Assembly: GCA_964603985.1 (NCBI GenBank)
Contig: CAZRXG010000002.1
Coordinates: 124,001 to 188,000, forward strand
Reading direction: 5' to 3'
Length of the DNA stretch: 64,000 bases
Source: CAZRXG01 sp964603985
Lineage (GTDB): Bacteria; Chloroflexota; Anaerolineae; Aggregatilineales; UBA3940
The translations under genes were made by a program, and so were the position numbers. Positions 9,925 through 18,211 of this stretch are shown in pieces; position 1 is the first letter of the stretch, and each line of letters starts with the position of its first letter. A model generated the notes under the pieces. The model was not told where the DNA came from, did not search any database, and saw only the letters and a list, made by a program, of their open reading frames with translations.

Positions 9925-9952
9925 TTGTGCTCCGCCGTGCGCAGGCTATACT
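9925..9952 (+). promoter_or_regulatory. Predicted promoter of the STAS gene
   Basis: TTGTGC at 9925-9930, a 16-base spacer and TATACT at 9947-9952. It lies 48 bases before the STAS start codon, in the 141-base gap after the glycosyltransferase gene. Confidence 0.5.
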
Positions 9953-9999
9953 TGGGGAAGTAACGGTTGTCCTCTGGCTGGAACCAGGAGAGCGTGTAG

Positions 10000-10350
10000 A
10001 TGAGCGTCACTTACAGCGAGGAACTCTTGGAAAACGGCTTGCGCAAAATCTCTCTCTCAGGGACGCTGGACGCACCCGGCGCCATGGAGGTTGAGGAAGC
10101 GTTCCACGCCCTGCTGCTTGAGCACGACGGCCAGGTGATTGTTGACCTGGCGGACGTGGACTACATGTCGAGCTACGGGCTGCGCATGCTGCTGATGGGC
10201 GCGAAGGCCCTGCATCAGGCCGACGGCGGTCTGTACCTGGCGGCACCCAACCCGCACGTCATGGAAGTGATCAGGATAGTGGGGTACGACGAGATGTTCC
10301 CCGTTTACGAGACGGTTGAGGAGGCAGTTGCCGCCTTGAGTAAACGGTAG
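10000..10350 (+). CDS. STAS-domain anti-sigma factor antagonist
   Basis: This 116-residue single-domain protein has the STAS fold pattern seen in SpoIIAA/RsbV: an initial beta strand pair, IVDLADVDYMSSYGLRMLL, then an alpha/beta tail ending in the usual VFPVYETVEEAV-type segment (here MFPVYETVEEAVAAL). Ser57 and Ser58 occupy the place of the phosphorylated serine; the Asp that usually precedes it is Met here. Such proteins bind an anti-sigma kinase and are switched by phosphorylation. No partner kinase or sigma factor lies beside it, so its target is unknown. AGGAGA at 9986-9991 supports ATG 10000. Confidence 0.88.
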   Translation: MSVTYSEELLENGLRKISLSGTLDAPGAMEVEEAFHALLLEHDGQVIVDLADVDYMSSYGLRMLLMGAKALHQADGGLYLAAPNPHVMEVIRIVGYDEMFPVYETVEEAVAALSKR

Positions 10351-10410
10351 ATCGGCCTGGCAGGTCGGACCAATGCTCTCTCATCTTGACGGCGGTAATT
10401 TCTCCAGGGG

Positions 10411-11160
10411 TCAGTGGTTTGGCGGCAGGTAGGTGACGGTGTAGATCTCTTCCTCGTAGTTGTTGTCCTCAAACAGCTCCGCCACGTCGTCGTATACGTC
10501 AAGCCGAATCCAGGCCACGTAGGACGTGCTCTCCTCGCAGGGCACCCTGATAGTGCCGTTGTAGAAGTAGATCGGCAGGGTGCCCCACTGGAGTTCCTCG
10601 ACGAACTCCGTTTGCAGTTCGGCCCCCCATCCCAAAGACCACTCAACGTGGAAATTATAGGCCGGGCCGGTCCCCCGGTTGATCACGCCGACCTGAACGA
10701 GCATCCACTCGTTGCAGATGGAGCCATCCCCCACGATGGTCAGGATGGGTGCGAGGTCGGCAACTTCCGGGCCTGCGCCCTGAATACCCACGTAGCCACT
10801 CTGTGTTGACGTGGGAACCGGCTCGCCGGGCGTCGCCTCCGGCGCTGCGCCGCCGCCACCTCCGCCACCGCCACCCCCGCCGCCACTATCGGCCAGGCCC
10901 GGCGTGGCCGTGACGAGAGGCTCCTCCAGGTCGGGCGGAATGACGGCCAGCGGGGTGCGCGAAGGCAGTCGCTGGGCGGTCGGGAAGGGCGTGTACGTCG
11001 GGAGCAGAGTCGAGGTGGGCGGTGATGTCACGGTGAGCAGGGCAGGGTCAAAAGTAGGCGGTGGCAGGGTCGGTTCCTGCCCAGGGGCAGACAGGCCCGC
11101 ACAGCCGGCCATAAGCAATAGAAGCACAGACAGCAGACAGAGTTTGCTCAACAGTCGCAT
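10411..11160 (-). CDS. Lipoprotein with a CARDB-like C-terminal domain
   Basis: The 249-residue product starts with a lipoprotein signal peptide and lipobox LMAGC, giving lipidated Cys20. A low-complexity Pro/Thr region and an 11-glycine run follow (about residues 95-107). From about residue 128 there is a beta-sandwich-like domain with DVYDDVAELFEDNNYEEE, the conserved tail of CARDB/Ig-like adhesion domains. It is probably exposed on the outer face of the membrane. The gene stands alone, convergent with the STAS gene and divergent from tRNA-Leu. Function unknown. Confidence 0.75.
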   Translation of the reverse strand: MRLLSKLCLLSVLLLLMAGCAGLSAPGQEPTLPPPTFDPALLTVTSPPTSTLLPTYTPFPTAQRLPSRTPLAVIPPDLEEPLVTATPGLADSGGGGGGGGGGGGAAPEATPGEPVPTSTQSGYVGIQGAGPEVADLAPILTIVGDGSICNEWMLVQVGVINRGTGPAYNFHVEWSLGWGAELQTEFVEELQWGTLPIYFYNGTIRVPCEESTSYVAWIRLDVYDDVAELFEDNNYEEEIYTVTYLPPNH

Positions 11161-11291
11161 ACTGGGTACCGTCCGGTGTCACCAATCTCATGGGCGTGAA
11201 AGCGGCCCCAGTTTACCACCGAACCGGCGGCGAGCCAAAGGTCACATCCGGCCACTGAGAACACCTGCCGGGCGCGATTTTTATACTTTTC

Positions 11292-11319
11292 TTGACAAAC
11301 GGATGGCCTGATGTACAAT
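11292..11319 (+). promoter_or_regulatory. Promoter of tRNA-Leu(CAG)
   Basis: A perfect -35 TTGACA (11292-11297), a 16-base spacer and TACAAT (11314-11319) end 8 bases before the mature tRNA 5' end. This very short leader is usual for tRNA promoters. Confidence 0.8.
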
Positions 11320-11327
11320 ATCGTTGA

Positions 11328-11412
11328 GCCGAAGTGGCGGAACAGGCAGACGCGCTACGTTCAGGGCGTAGTGACCATTAAGGTCGTGTGGGTTCGAATC
11401 CCACCTTCGGCA
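11328..11412 (+). tRNA. tRNA-Leu (anticodon CAG)
   Basis: The acceptor arms GCCGAAG (11328-11334) and CTTCGGC (11405-11411) pair perfectly. The anticodon loop TTCAGGG sits between CTACG and CGTAG. There is a long class II variable arm, and the T arm contains GGTTCGAATCC. Discriminator A; CCA is not encoded. It has its own promoter and reads toward the DivIC-like gene. Confidence 0.97.
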
Positions 11413-11470
11413 TCATGAGGGAGAAGCTGAGCAGCCGCTCGGCTTTTTTGTCTAAAGGACGGGCCCTGAA

Positions 11471-11944
11471 ATGAGCGATACCCCCGGCCAGCACCCATCC
11501 CGGGACGATCCCGGTCGAAAGCCCGCCGCCGAGCGGCGTGTGCCGCTCAGCAACGTGCAGATCATTCTGATCGCGCTGATCGTGGTAGGCGGGCGGCTGG
11601 TGATCGACTTCAGCCAGCGCATCCTCGAAGGACAGGAGAAGATCGCCGAGCAGCGTGAGCTTGAAGCCGAGCTCGAGGCACTGCTGGAGGAGAAACAGCA
11701 GCTTGAGGCAGCCAAAGCCTACTACAGCAGCCCGGCGTTCGTTGAGGCGTGGGCGCACGATCAGGGCAAGATGGTACGCGAGGGCGAAACCCTGGTTATT
11801 CCGATGTACGACCAATCCAACCAGGACGTGGCCGTGATCGCCACCCCGGAGGTCCTCGCCCCACTACCCTCCTGGCAGGTGTGGTGGACACTGTTCTTCG
11901 ATACCCCGCCGCCTTTCAACCCATCTGAACAATTATCCCCGTAA
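11471..11944 (+). CDS. FtsB/DivIC-like septum formation initiator
   Basis: The 157-residue product has a short cytoplasmic N-terminus, one membrane segment (about residues 25-45, VQIILIALIVVGG), a Glu/Leu-rich coiled coil (about 50-85) and a conserved tail with SPAFVEAWAHDQGKMV...GE, the typical end of the DivIC/FtsB family. These proteins bridge FtsL and FtsQ at the division site. The gene begins 58 bases after tRNA-Leu on the same strand and could be transcribed from the tRNA promoter. The family call is good; the exact paralogue (FtsB or DivIC) is not distinguishable. Confidence 0.82.
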   Translation: MSDTPGQHPSRDDPGRKPAAERRVPLSNVQIILIALIVVGGRLVIDFSQRILEGQEKIAEQRELEAELEALLEEKQQLEAAKAYYSSPAFVEAWAHDQGKMVREGETLVIPMYDQSNQDVAVIATPEVLAPLPSWQVWWTLFFDTPPPFNPSEQLSP

Positions 11945-11953
11945 GATTTTTAG

Positions 11954-11983
11954 TTGCATGCACGTCTTCCCCCCGTGTAGAAT
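11954..11983 (+). promoter_or_regulatory. Predicted promoter of the GNAT-glycosyltransferase pair
   Basis: TTGCAT (11954-11959), an 18-base spacer and TAGAAT (11978-11983), 39 bases before GTG 12023. Confidence 0.5.
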
Positions 11984-12022
11984 CTAATCGTTGTTTACCG
12001 TTCTGAGCACAAGTGAGGTGCT

Positions 12023-13030
12023 GTGAAAGCTAAGTTGCACACGACTCCGGCCATCTTCGATACGCTGGCGGGAGAATGGGATCATCTGCTCCACCCTGAG
12101 CGCTCGGACGTGTTCTTTAGCAGCCTGGACTGGCAGCGTACCTGGTGGAAACACCTGGGCCGGGGGACGCTGTCCATCGTCACGGTGCGTGACGATGGGG
12201 GCGCGCTGCGGGGCATCGGGCCGTGGTTCATCGAGGAGATAGACGGCCAACGCGCGGTGAGATTCGTGGGGTGCGTCGACGTCTCGGACTACCTGGACTT
12301 TCTCTTGATGCCGGGTCACGAGGAGGAGGCGCTGGGTGCGCTGCTGGACTTCATGCTCTCCGGCGAAGCGCCGGAGTGGGACATCTTTGACCTGTGCAAC
12401 ATCCCACAGGACTCGCCGACGCGGACGCTTCTGCCCCGCCTGGCTAAGGCGCGCGGCCTGACGGTTGAGGAGAGCGTTGCAGATGTCTGCCCGGTGATCA
12501 CCCTGCCCGCAACCTACGAGGATTACCTGGCCGCGATGGACAAGAAGCAGCGGCACGAGCTGCGCCGGAAACGACGCCGGGCGGAGGCTGCCCTGGTTGA
12601 CTGGTACATCGCGGGCGACGCGCACGACCTGGACACCGAGATCGACAAATTCCTAGAGCTTATGAGCTTAAGCACCGCCGAGAAGGACACGTTCCTCCAG
12701 GAGCCGGGACATCAGGCGTTCTTCCGCGAGATGGGGCGGATCACGTTCGAGCGTGGGTGGTTGGAGCTGATCTTCCTGACGGTTGATGGGCAGCCAGCCG
12801 CCGTGGTGTGGCAGTTTGCTTACCGGGACAGGATGCTGCTCTACAACTCCGGCCTGAACCAGGTCGACTTTGGGACATTAAGCCCGGGCATCGTCCTGCT
12901 CACCTACGGCATCGAGGACGCCATCCGGCGGGGGCTGTCGAAGTACGATTTCCTGCGGGGTGACGAGACCTACAAGTACCGGATGGGAGCCGAGACGACC
13001 ACCGTGCATAACATCCGCGTCCGGCGCTGA
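12023..13030 (+). CDS. GNAT-superfamily acetyltransferase, CelD/BioF2 type
   Basis: This 335-residue soluble protein has the two-lobed layout of the CelD-like branch: an N-terminal lobe with SSLDWQRTWWKHLGRG, a basic linker KKQRHELRRKRRRAE and a C-terminal GNAT lobe containing LELIFLTVDGQPAAVVWQF and ending KYDFLRGDETYKYRMGAE. The final motif is highly characteristic of proteins that act with polysaccharide or glycolipid biosynthesis genes. The start is GTG 12023 with GAGG just upstream. The glycosyltransferase gene begins 19 bases after the stop, so the two are probably one operon modifying the same glycoconjugate. Substrate unknown. Confidence 0.8.
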   Translation: MKAKLHTTPAIFDTLAGEWDHLLHPERSDVFFSSLDWQRTWWKHLGRGTLSIVTVRDDGGALRGIGPWFIEEIDGQRAVRFVGCVDVSDYLDFLLMPGHEEEALGALLDFMLSGEAPEWDIFDLCNIPQDSPTRTLLPRLAKARGLTVEESVADVCPVITLPATYEDYLAAMDKKQRHELRRKRRRAEAALVDWYIAGDAHDLDTEIDKFLELMSLSTAEKDTFLQEPGHQAFFREMGRITFERGWLELIFLTVDGQPAAVVWQFAYRDRMLLYNSGLNQVDFGTLSPGIVLLTYGIEDAIRRGLSKYDFLRGDETYKYRMGAETTTVHNIRVRR

Positions 13031-13049
13031 GCAGCGAGGCGGCAACCCG

Positions 13050-14306
13050 GTGATAGGCGACCCTCTGCGCGTGGCAATGTTGAGCGTACACACCTGCCCG
13101 CTGGCAACGCCCGGCGGGAAGAAGACCGGTGGTATGAACGTCTACGTGCGCGAACTCAGCGCGGAGCTGGGCCGCCGGGGGATCAGGGTTGACGTTTTCA
13201 CGCGCTCACAAGATCCCTGCGTGCCGCACGTGAACGACGGAGGTTTCAGCGACGGCGTGCGCGTCGTCCACATTCCCGCCGGCCCGGAGTGCTCCCTGCC
13301 GACCGCCGAAATCTATCCCTATTTGCCGGAATTCGTGGCCGAGGTGCAGAAGTACGCCGAGGAGCGGAACCTGCGCTACGACGTGATACACAGCCACTAC
13401 TGGCTGTCCGGCTGGGTCGCCGAGCAGCTTCGTCAGGCATGGGACGCGCCCATCTTACAGATGTTCCACACCCTGGGACGCATGAAGAACCGCATCGCAC
13501 GGAGTCAGGAGGAGCGCGAACCGGAGTTGCGCATCCAGGTGGAGCATGAAGTCATGCAGACTTCCAACTACCTGGTTGCGGCGACCCCGGCTGAAAAAAT
13601 CCAGTTGATGTGGCTGTACGGTGCCGACATGCACAAGATTCACGTCATCCCGCCGGGTGTAGATCTGGGCCACTTCTGCGCCATTCCCAAAGCCAGGGCG
13701 CGGCAGGTGATCGGCATCCCGGAGGGTTGTCGCCTGCTGCTGTTTGTGGGCCGCATCGAACCGCTAAAGGGGATCGACACCTTGCTGCGCGCAATCGCCA
13801 TCCTCAAACAGGGAACCGGTGACAGCATGCAGGATCTCTGCCTGTCCATCATCGGCGGGGAACCTGAGGAGGATGGGCGGGGCGACACCGAGATGGCGCG
13901 CCTGAAGGCCCTGCGTGAGGAATTGAACCTCGGCGACCTGGTGACCTTCATTGGGGCCAAGAGCCAGAACACCCTACAGTACTACTACTCTGCCGCCGAA
14001 GCGGTGATCATGCCCTCGCATTACGAGTCTTTTGGCATGGTGGCGCTGGAAGCAATGGCCTGTAGCACGCCGGTCATCGCATCGGAGGTGGGTGGATTGG
14101 CCTATCTGGTGCAGGATGGGGTCACGGGTTTCCACGTGCCCGATCAGGAACCGGAGGAGCTGGCCGGGCGCATCCACCTGCTGTTGGAGAACGACGACCT
14201 GCGCATGGAGATGTCTGCGGCGGCCGTCAGCTACGCACAGCAGTATGCCTGGCCCCGCATCGCTTCGCAGATTCAATCATTATACTACAGTTGCCCGGCT
14301 TTCTGA
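13050..14306 (+). CDS. GT4-family glycosyltransferase, MshA/sucrose-synthase-like
   Basis: The N-terminus matches the MshA-like group closely: MLSVHTCPLATPGG, then GGMNVYVREL and VDVFTRS. The C-terminal Rossmann half has VGRIEPLKGIDTLL and the nucleotide-sugar EX7E motif in HYESFGMVALEAMA. It is a retaining GT-B enzyme that transfers glucose or GlcNAc from a nucleotide donor. Start GTG 13050 is preferred because upstream in-frame ATGs lie inside the GNAT gene and GAGG sits at 13036-13039; this gives 418 residues, a normal length. Mycothiol synthesis is not implied: nothing else of that pathway is present. The partner GNAT gene suggests glycoconjugate synthesis. Confidence 0.85.
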   Translation: MIGDPLRVAMLSVHTCPLATPGGKKTGGMNVYVRELSAELGRRGIRVDVFTRSQDPCVPHVNDGGFSDGVRVVHIPAGPECSLPTAEIYPYLPEFVAEVQKYAEERNLRYDVIHSHYWLSGWVAEQLRQAWDAPILQMFHTLGRMKNRIARSQEEREPELRIQVEHEVMQTSNYLVAATPAEKIQLMWLYGADMHKIHVIPPGVDLGHFCAIPKARARQVIGIPEGCRLLLFVGRIEPLKGIDTLLRAIAILKQGTGDSMQDLCLSIIGGEPEEDGRGDTEMARLKALREELNLGDLVTFIGAKSQNTLQYYYSAAEAVIMPSHYESFGMVALEAMACSTPVIASEVGGLAYLVQDGVTGFHVPDQEPEELAGRIHLLLENDDLRMEMSAAAVSYAQQYAWPRIASQIQSLYYSCPAF

Positions 14307-14370
14307 GGATCACGACAAATTTTTCGCCAGCGTTTTCGCCGACGGCCCGGCAGCGGGATCGGGATGGCGG

Positions 14371-14408
14371 AAAAAAGAAAGAGGGCCTTCTGTGACAGAA
14401 AGCCCTCT
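14371..14408 (-). terminator. Rho-independent terminator of the BTAD regulator gene
   Basis: A 13-base-pair stem (arms 14380-14392 and 14396-14408, one G-U) with a 3-base loop is followed on the minus strand by TTTCTTTTTT. It lies 30 bases past the stop codon at 14438. Confidence 0.85.
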
Positions 14409-14437
14409 ACTGTCTTCCCATGCGGCTGTGGAAAATT

Positions 14438-15718
14438 CTACCCGCCGATCACTTCCTGGTAAATGGCCTGCGTCTCAGGGGAAGGCTCAATACCGTACTT
14501 CTCATTGAGATCGGCTTCCAACTTCTGGTAGTGTTCGGCGGCCTCGCTGCGACGGCCCAACTTACCGTACAGGCGGATCACCTCACGGTGCAGGTCCTCG
14601 CGGTTGAACGCTTCGCTGACCGCACGCAGGAACAGGCCCAAAGCGGCCTCGTCCTGCCCCTCGTTTTCACGGAGGCGGGCCAACTCGGTCAACGCCTCGA
14701 GGTAGCCTTCCCGGAAGTCTCCCCGGCGCTCGACGATCCAGGGATCGCTGTGCCCTTGCAGGTAATTGCCCCGGTACATGTCAATCGCTGCCTGCCAGTG
14801 CTGGACCGCCTCTTCAGCGCTCTGCGCGCCGCGTCCCTCAACGAGACTGCCGACGAAATCGAGAACGTCATACTGGAGGTTCAGGGCGGGGTTCACCCGG
14901 TAGTGTCCTCCTTCGTGAACCAGGACATCGAAACCAAGTGCTTTGTGGAGACGCCGCTTCGTGACGTGAAAGACGTTTACGGCCTGATCGAGTGGAAGTT
15001 CCGGCCAGAAGGCCTGGCAAATATCGGCGCGCGTAACGAGGGGCCGATCGAGCGCAAAGAAGAAGAGGAGGCGAGGCAGATGCCCTTCCCATGTCGTCAC
15101 GTGTTGCCCGTTCACCATCACGTAACCAGGCCCCAGGGCATAGACCTCCACATTAGGGTTTTCGGCGGAATACTCCGAGTAGAACCCACTGGTCAACATG
15201 CGCGCGTCGCGCAGGACGACCGCCTGGTGTTTGGCCACCAGCGCAACCCAGGGCAGGCGAGGCAGAGTGCGACTACTGATCAACAAGTGGCATTGAGGAG
15301 GTAGATAGCTGAGAAGGTGTTCAACAAAAACTTGAATGTCGGGCACACCATCGGCGCGATCATATTCGTCCAGGATCAGGAGGTAATCTGCATCTTCGAG
15401 TTCGTTGAGATCGTTAGCCAGCGCTTCGGCGAGTTGTTCTAAGTCGTCGGGTGTCTGGTTGCGTGCCTGGTTGATGTGACGTCCGAAGGTCGGGCTTTGG
15501 TCGGCCAGGGAGTGCGACAATCCCACCAGAAACTGCACCAGATCGACATCCTCGACTCCCATCCCATAGTAGTACAGGGGACAAGGCGGGGCATCGATCA
15601 GAGCGGCGATCAAAAGCGTGCGATGACGGCTGCTGGGGTGAATGAGCAGCAGTTTGTTCGCCATGTAATGGGCTACAAGAGTCTCTATGGAGGGGGCAAC
15701 CAGATCCTTGAGTGACAT
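14438..15718 (-). CDS. BTAD-type transcriptional regulator with a degenerate NTPase half
   Basis: The 426-residue protein has three parts. Residues 1-180 look like the MalT-type NTPase core: a Walker B-like LLILDEYDRA (Asp117, Glu118) and a sensor-like LLISSRTLPR. The P-loop position reads PSSRHRT (28-34), lacking the GxxGxGK pattern. Residues about 185-270 form a winged-helix DNA-binding domain (RADICQAFWPELP, VFHVTKRRLHKALG). The C-terminal part is the BTAD helical repeat (REDLHREVIRLYGKLGRRSEAAEHYQKLE). Start ATG 15718 is chosen over an upstream in-frame start because AAGGA lies 7 bases before it. It probably activates nearby or distant genes without hydrolysing ATP. Targets unknown. Confidence 0.85.
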   Translation of the reverse strand: MSLKDLVAPSIETLVAHYMANKLLLIHPSSRHRTLLIAALIDAPPCPLYYYGMGVEDVDLVQFLVGLSHSLADQSPTFGRHINQARNQTPDDLEQLAEALANDLNELEDADYLLILDEYDRADGVPDIQVFVEHLLSYLPPQCHLLISSRTLPRLPWVALVAKHQAVVLRDARMLTSGFYSEYSAENPNVEVYALGPGYVMVNGQHVTTWEGHLPRLLFFFALDRPLVTRADICQAFWPELPLDQAVNVFHVTKRRLHKALGFDVLVHEGGHYRVNPALNLQYDVLDFVGSLVEGRGAQSAEEAVQHWQAAIDMYRGNYLQGHSDPWIVERRGDFREGYLEALTELARLRENEGQDEAALGLFLRAVSEAFNREDLHREVIRLYGKLGRRSEAAEHYQKLEADLNEKYGIEPSPETQAIYQEVIGG

Positions 15719-16049
15719 ATGATTTTCCTTGGATAATACAGGATAAACAAGGCACAACCTACCAAAACGGCGGGTTAGACTCGCTACCGTATATATATTG
15801 TATATATATTACGCTAATCTGGCTATTAATGCAACACCAATCTACCCGTTTGTGCGACTTTTCTGCTAAGTAAGCGGCATGGAAAACCCTCCGTTGCCAG
15901 ATTGTAATGTAAAACACCTTATAAAGCAACTCGTTACCACATGAGACGAGCTTTCAGACTTTAGTAGACCGAAACCTGGTAAGATTCGGCACTGACTCAG
16001 GCCCGTGAATGACCCTCCGGCGGCTGGTTAAAAGCTGTCGTTAACCGGA
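15719..16049. other. AT-rich intergenic region between two minus-strand genes
   Basis: 331 bases without a gene, far richer in A/T than its surroundings. It contains two copies of TATATATA (15790-15797 and 15801-15808) separated by TTG, followed by an AT-rich tract. It should hold the promoter and operators of the BTAD regulator gene and the end of the oxidoreductase transcript. No RNA gene or further ORF was recognised. Confidence 0.6.
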
Positions 16050-17024
16050 CTACTGGCGTGCTGACGCGAACAAGCGGTCTATCACCTGCATGTTGTGCAC
16101 GGCATCCTGCGGCGGGAAGCGGGGCGGACGCCGGTTCAACAGAGCATCGGCGAAGTCCTCCACCATAAGCCGGTACTGGTCAACCGGGGGGATCGTGATT
16201 TCCTCGTACTCGTCGCCTGACCGGTGCCGGATGACCGTCTCGGATGTCTTGTGCGGAATAAACGCCTCTTCAACGACGATGCAGCCATCTGTGCCCCGGA
16301 TCTCGTAGCTGTTGTCGAAGTGGGTTCGCAGGCTGCACTCGAAGTGCCCCAGCACGCCCGATGGGAAGTCCAACACCCCCGCCAGCCGTTCATCCACGCC
16401 GGATTTCGCGCCGAACCGGGCCACGGCACTGACCCGCCCCGGCTCCTCGCCGGTCATCAGCCGTATCACGTTGACGCAGTAGCAGCCAACGTCCATCAGC
16501 GCGCCACCGGCCATCTCTTTTTTCAGCCGGATGTCGTCCTCGCTGCCGATGTTGAAGCCAAACGTGGCCCGGATGAAGTGCACCTCGCCGACGGCCCCCG
16601 CGTCGACCATCTCCTTCACGCGTTGGGTGCGGGGATGGAAGCGGTACATAAACGCCTCTGCGAGCAGGACGCCGCGCCCGGCAAACGCGTCAACCATCGC
16701 CTGCGCTTCGGCGGCATCGACGGCAAAGGGCTTCTCACACAGGACGGGCTTATCTGCCTCGGCGCAGCGTATGCTCCACTCGCCGTGCATGTGGTTGGGC
16801 AGCGGATTGTAGATCGCGTCGACCTCAGGATCGGCGATCAGGTCTTCGTAGCGACCATAGGCTTTAGGGATGTTCAGTTCGGCGGCGAAGCTCTCCGCGC
16901 GCTCCAGGTTGCGGCTTGCAACGGCGTGGACCTGCCCGTTGCTTGAGCCTTGAATAGCGGGGATAACCCGTTTCCTGCCGATATCGGCTGTGCTGAGGAT
17001 CCCCCAGCGGATCTTCTGAGCCAT
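16050..17024 (-). CDS. Gfo/Idh/MocA-family NAD(P)-dependent oxidoreductase
   Basis: This 324-residue protein has an N-terminal Rossmann domain (WGILSTADIGRKRVIPAI) and the family hallmark EKP (CEKPFAVDAAEA), whose Lys is catalytic. A C-terminal alpha/beta domain of the GFO_IDH_MocA_C type carries GGALMDVGCYCVNVIR, with the His of the usual DxxxH replaced in DVGCYCVN. GLAEAFMYRFHPR-like text (LLAEAFMYRFHP) places it near the dimeric dihydrodiol dehydrogenase/glucose-fructose oxidoreductase branch. It probably oxidises a sugar or sugar derivative. GGGGGAG precedes ATG 17024. It is divergent from the DUF971 gene. Confidence 0.85.
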   Translation of the reverse strand: MAQKIRWGILSTADIGRKRVIPAIQGSSNGQVHAVASRNLERAESFAAELNIPKAYGRYEDLIADPEVDAIYNPLPNHMHGEWSIRCAEADKPVLCEKPFAVDAAEAQAMVDAFAGRGVLLAEAFMYRFHPRTQRVKEMVDAGAVGEVHFIRATFGFNIGSEDDIRLKKEMAGGALMDVGCYCVNVIRLMTGEEPGRVSAVARFGAKSGVDERLAGVLDFPSGVLGHFECSLRTHFDNSYEIRGTDGCIVVEEAFIPHKTSETVIRHRSGDEYEEITIPPVDQYRLMVEDFADALLNRRPPRFPPQDAVHNMQVIDRLFASARQ

Positions 17025-17163
17025 CTGTCTCCCCCCTTCTTATAAACGGTGAAGCGTTATTGCAAGGCCGCACCTGATGACACAAGCCTGGGGACGTGAT
17101 TCACGTGGCAAAATGCGCGTGAGCGTTCTAGAATCCCCAGGTGATGACGTATTCTACCACAAC

Positions 17164-17529
17164 ATGGTGAACCGAAAGATGGACGATCCAAAGCCGTGCC
17201 CGACGGGCATCACACTCGACAAAGAAAAGCGCGAGCTGCGCGTCAGTTGGGCCGACGGGCACGAAAGCGCCTACCCACTTGATGCGCTGCGGAAAGCCTG
17301 CCCCTGCGCTACCTGCCGGGGCGGGCCCGAATCCCTGGAGCGGGAGCGCGACCCCAACGTGATCGAGCTTAAGCCGATCCGCTCTCACAGCATACTGGAA
17401 ATCCGCCAGGTGGGGAACTATGCCATCCGGCCCGTGTGGGATGACGGCCACAGCGCCGGTATCTACTCCTGGGATTATCTGCGCAGCATTTGCCCCTGTC
17501 CGATCTGCCAGGCCGGGCGGGAAAGCTAG
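17164..17529 (+). CDS. DUF971 (GBBH-like N-terminal domain) protein
   Basis: A single small domain with the DUF971 pattern: LRVSWADGHESAYPLDALRKACPCATCRGG, then IRPVWDDGHSAGIYSWDYLRSICPCPICQ (cited here only as landmarks at 17230-17319 and 17422-17511). It matches the N-terminal zinc/iron-binding domain of gamma-butyrobetaine hydroxylase; stand-alone versions occur beside Fe-S cluster and Mrp genes. Cys pairs CPCATC and CPCPIC could bind metal. The start is uncertain: ATG 17164 and ATG 17179 both fit and neither has a strong ribosome site; an upstream in-frame ATG at 17077 would add non-conserved residues. It is followed after 6 bases by the HAD gene. Confidence 0.75.
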   Translation: MVNRKMDDPKPCPTGITLDKEKRELRVSWADGHESAYPLDALRKACPCATCRGGPESLERERDPNVIELKPIRSHSILEIRQVGNYAIRPVWDDGHSAGIYSWDYLRSICPCPICQAGRES

Positions 17530-17535
17530 GCGGGC

Positions 17536-18144
17536 ATGGGCAAAGCCGTCATCTTCGACTGGGGCGGCGTCCTGATGCGCACCGCCGACTACCGCCCACG
17601 CCATGTCTGGGACCGGCGGCTAAGCCTGTCGCCGGGTGCGGTCGAGGCGGTGGTGCACGGCATCCCGGCCTGGCGAGCCGTCCAGCGCGGCGAAAGCACC
17701 CCGGGGACGTACTGGCAGGCGGTCGCGGCGGAACTCAACCTGTCCGCCGGGCAGTTGGCCGGGCTGCGCCGCGACTTCTACAGCGGGGATCGGCTGGACG
17801 AGAACCTGGTGGCGCTGATCCGCGATCTGCGGGGGCGCGGCGTGCCGGTCGGCCTGCTGAGCAACAACTCGCCGGAGCTGGCCGACCTGCTGGCCGACCT
17901 GGGGGCGGGCGACCTGTTCGACGCGTGTGTCATCTCGGCAGCGATCGGGGTGATGAAGCCCGACCCGCACGCCTACCGGGCCATCCTGAACGAGATGGGG
18001 ATCAGGCCACAGGAGGCGATCCTCATCGATGACTCCCCCGAAAACGTTGAGGGCGCGCGGGCGGTCGGCATGGCGGCCATTCACTTCAGGCCGGGCATGG
18101 ATTTACGCGCGGCACTTGAGGTGTGGCTCGACGAGGGGGGATGA
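17536..18144 (+). CDS. HAD-superfamily (subfamily IA) phosphatase
   Basis: The 202-residue enzyme carries HAD motif I as FDWGGVLMR (nucleophile Asp8; the usual second Asp is Gly, as in the YihX-like FDxGGV group), motif II/III elements LLSNNS and IGVMKPDPHAYR (the Lys), and motif IV ILIDDSPENVEGARAVGM. The cap domain is small and helical. Such enzymes dephosphorylate small sugar phosphates or nucleotides; the substrate cannot be told. The gene lies 6 bases after the DUF971 gene and ends just before the promoter of the hisS leader, so it belongs to the upstream unit. Confidence 0.85.
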   Translation: MGKAVIFDWGGVLMRTADYRPRHVWDRRLSLSPGAVEAVVHGIPAWRAVQRGESTPGTYWQAVAAELNLSAGQLAGLRRDFYSGDRLDENLVALIRDLRGRGVPVGLLSNNSPELADLLADLGAGDLFDACVISAAIGVMKPDPHAYRAILNEMGIRPQEAILIDDSPENVEGARAVGMAAIHFRPGMDLRAALEVWLDEGG

Positions 18145-18149
18145 CGGCA

Positions 18150-18178
18150 TTGCAGGGCAGGCAGGGCCACGTTACAAT
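18150..18178 (+). promoter_or_regulatory. Promoter of the hisS leader
   Basis: TTGCAG (18150-18155), a 17-base spacer and TACAAT (18173-18178). Transcription should begin near 18185, placing the leader peptide start about 27 bases into the RNA. It overlaps nothing and sits right after the HAD gene stop. Confidence 0.8.
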
Positions 18179-18211
18179 AACGCCCAGGTTCGATACAGAG
18201 AAGGTATAGGC

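Noticed and set aside
12960..13049. Upstream ATG of the GT4 glycosyltransferase
   Set aside because: The added residues lie inside the preceding GNAT gene in another frame and do not match the family; GTG 13050 has a ribosome site and gives the standard N-terminus.
13050..14306. Mycothiol glycosyltransferase MshA as a confirmed function
   Set aside because: Similarity to MshA is strong at the N-terminus, but no other mycothiol genes are present and the wider group includes sucrose-synthase-like enzymes.
14420..15304. Plus-strand ORF over the BTAD regulator
   Set aside because: It is the antisense shadow of a well-supported minus-strand gene with its own ribosome site and terminator.
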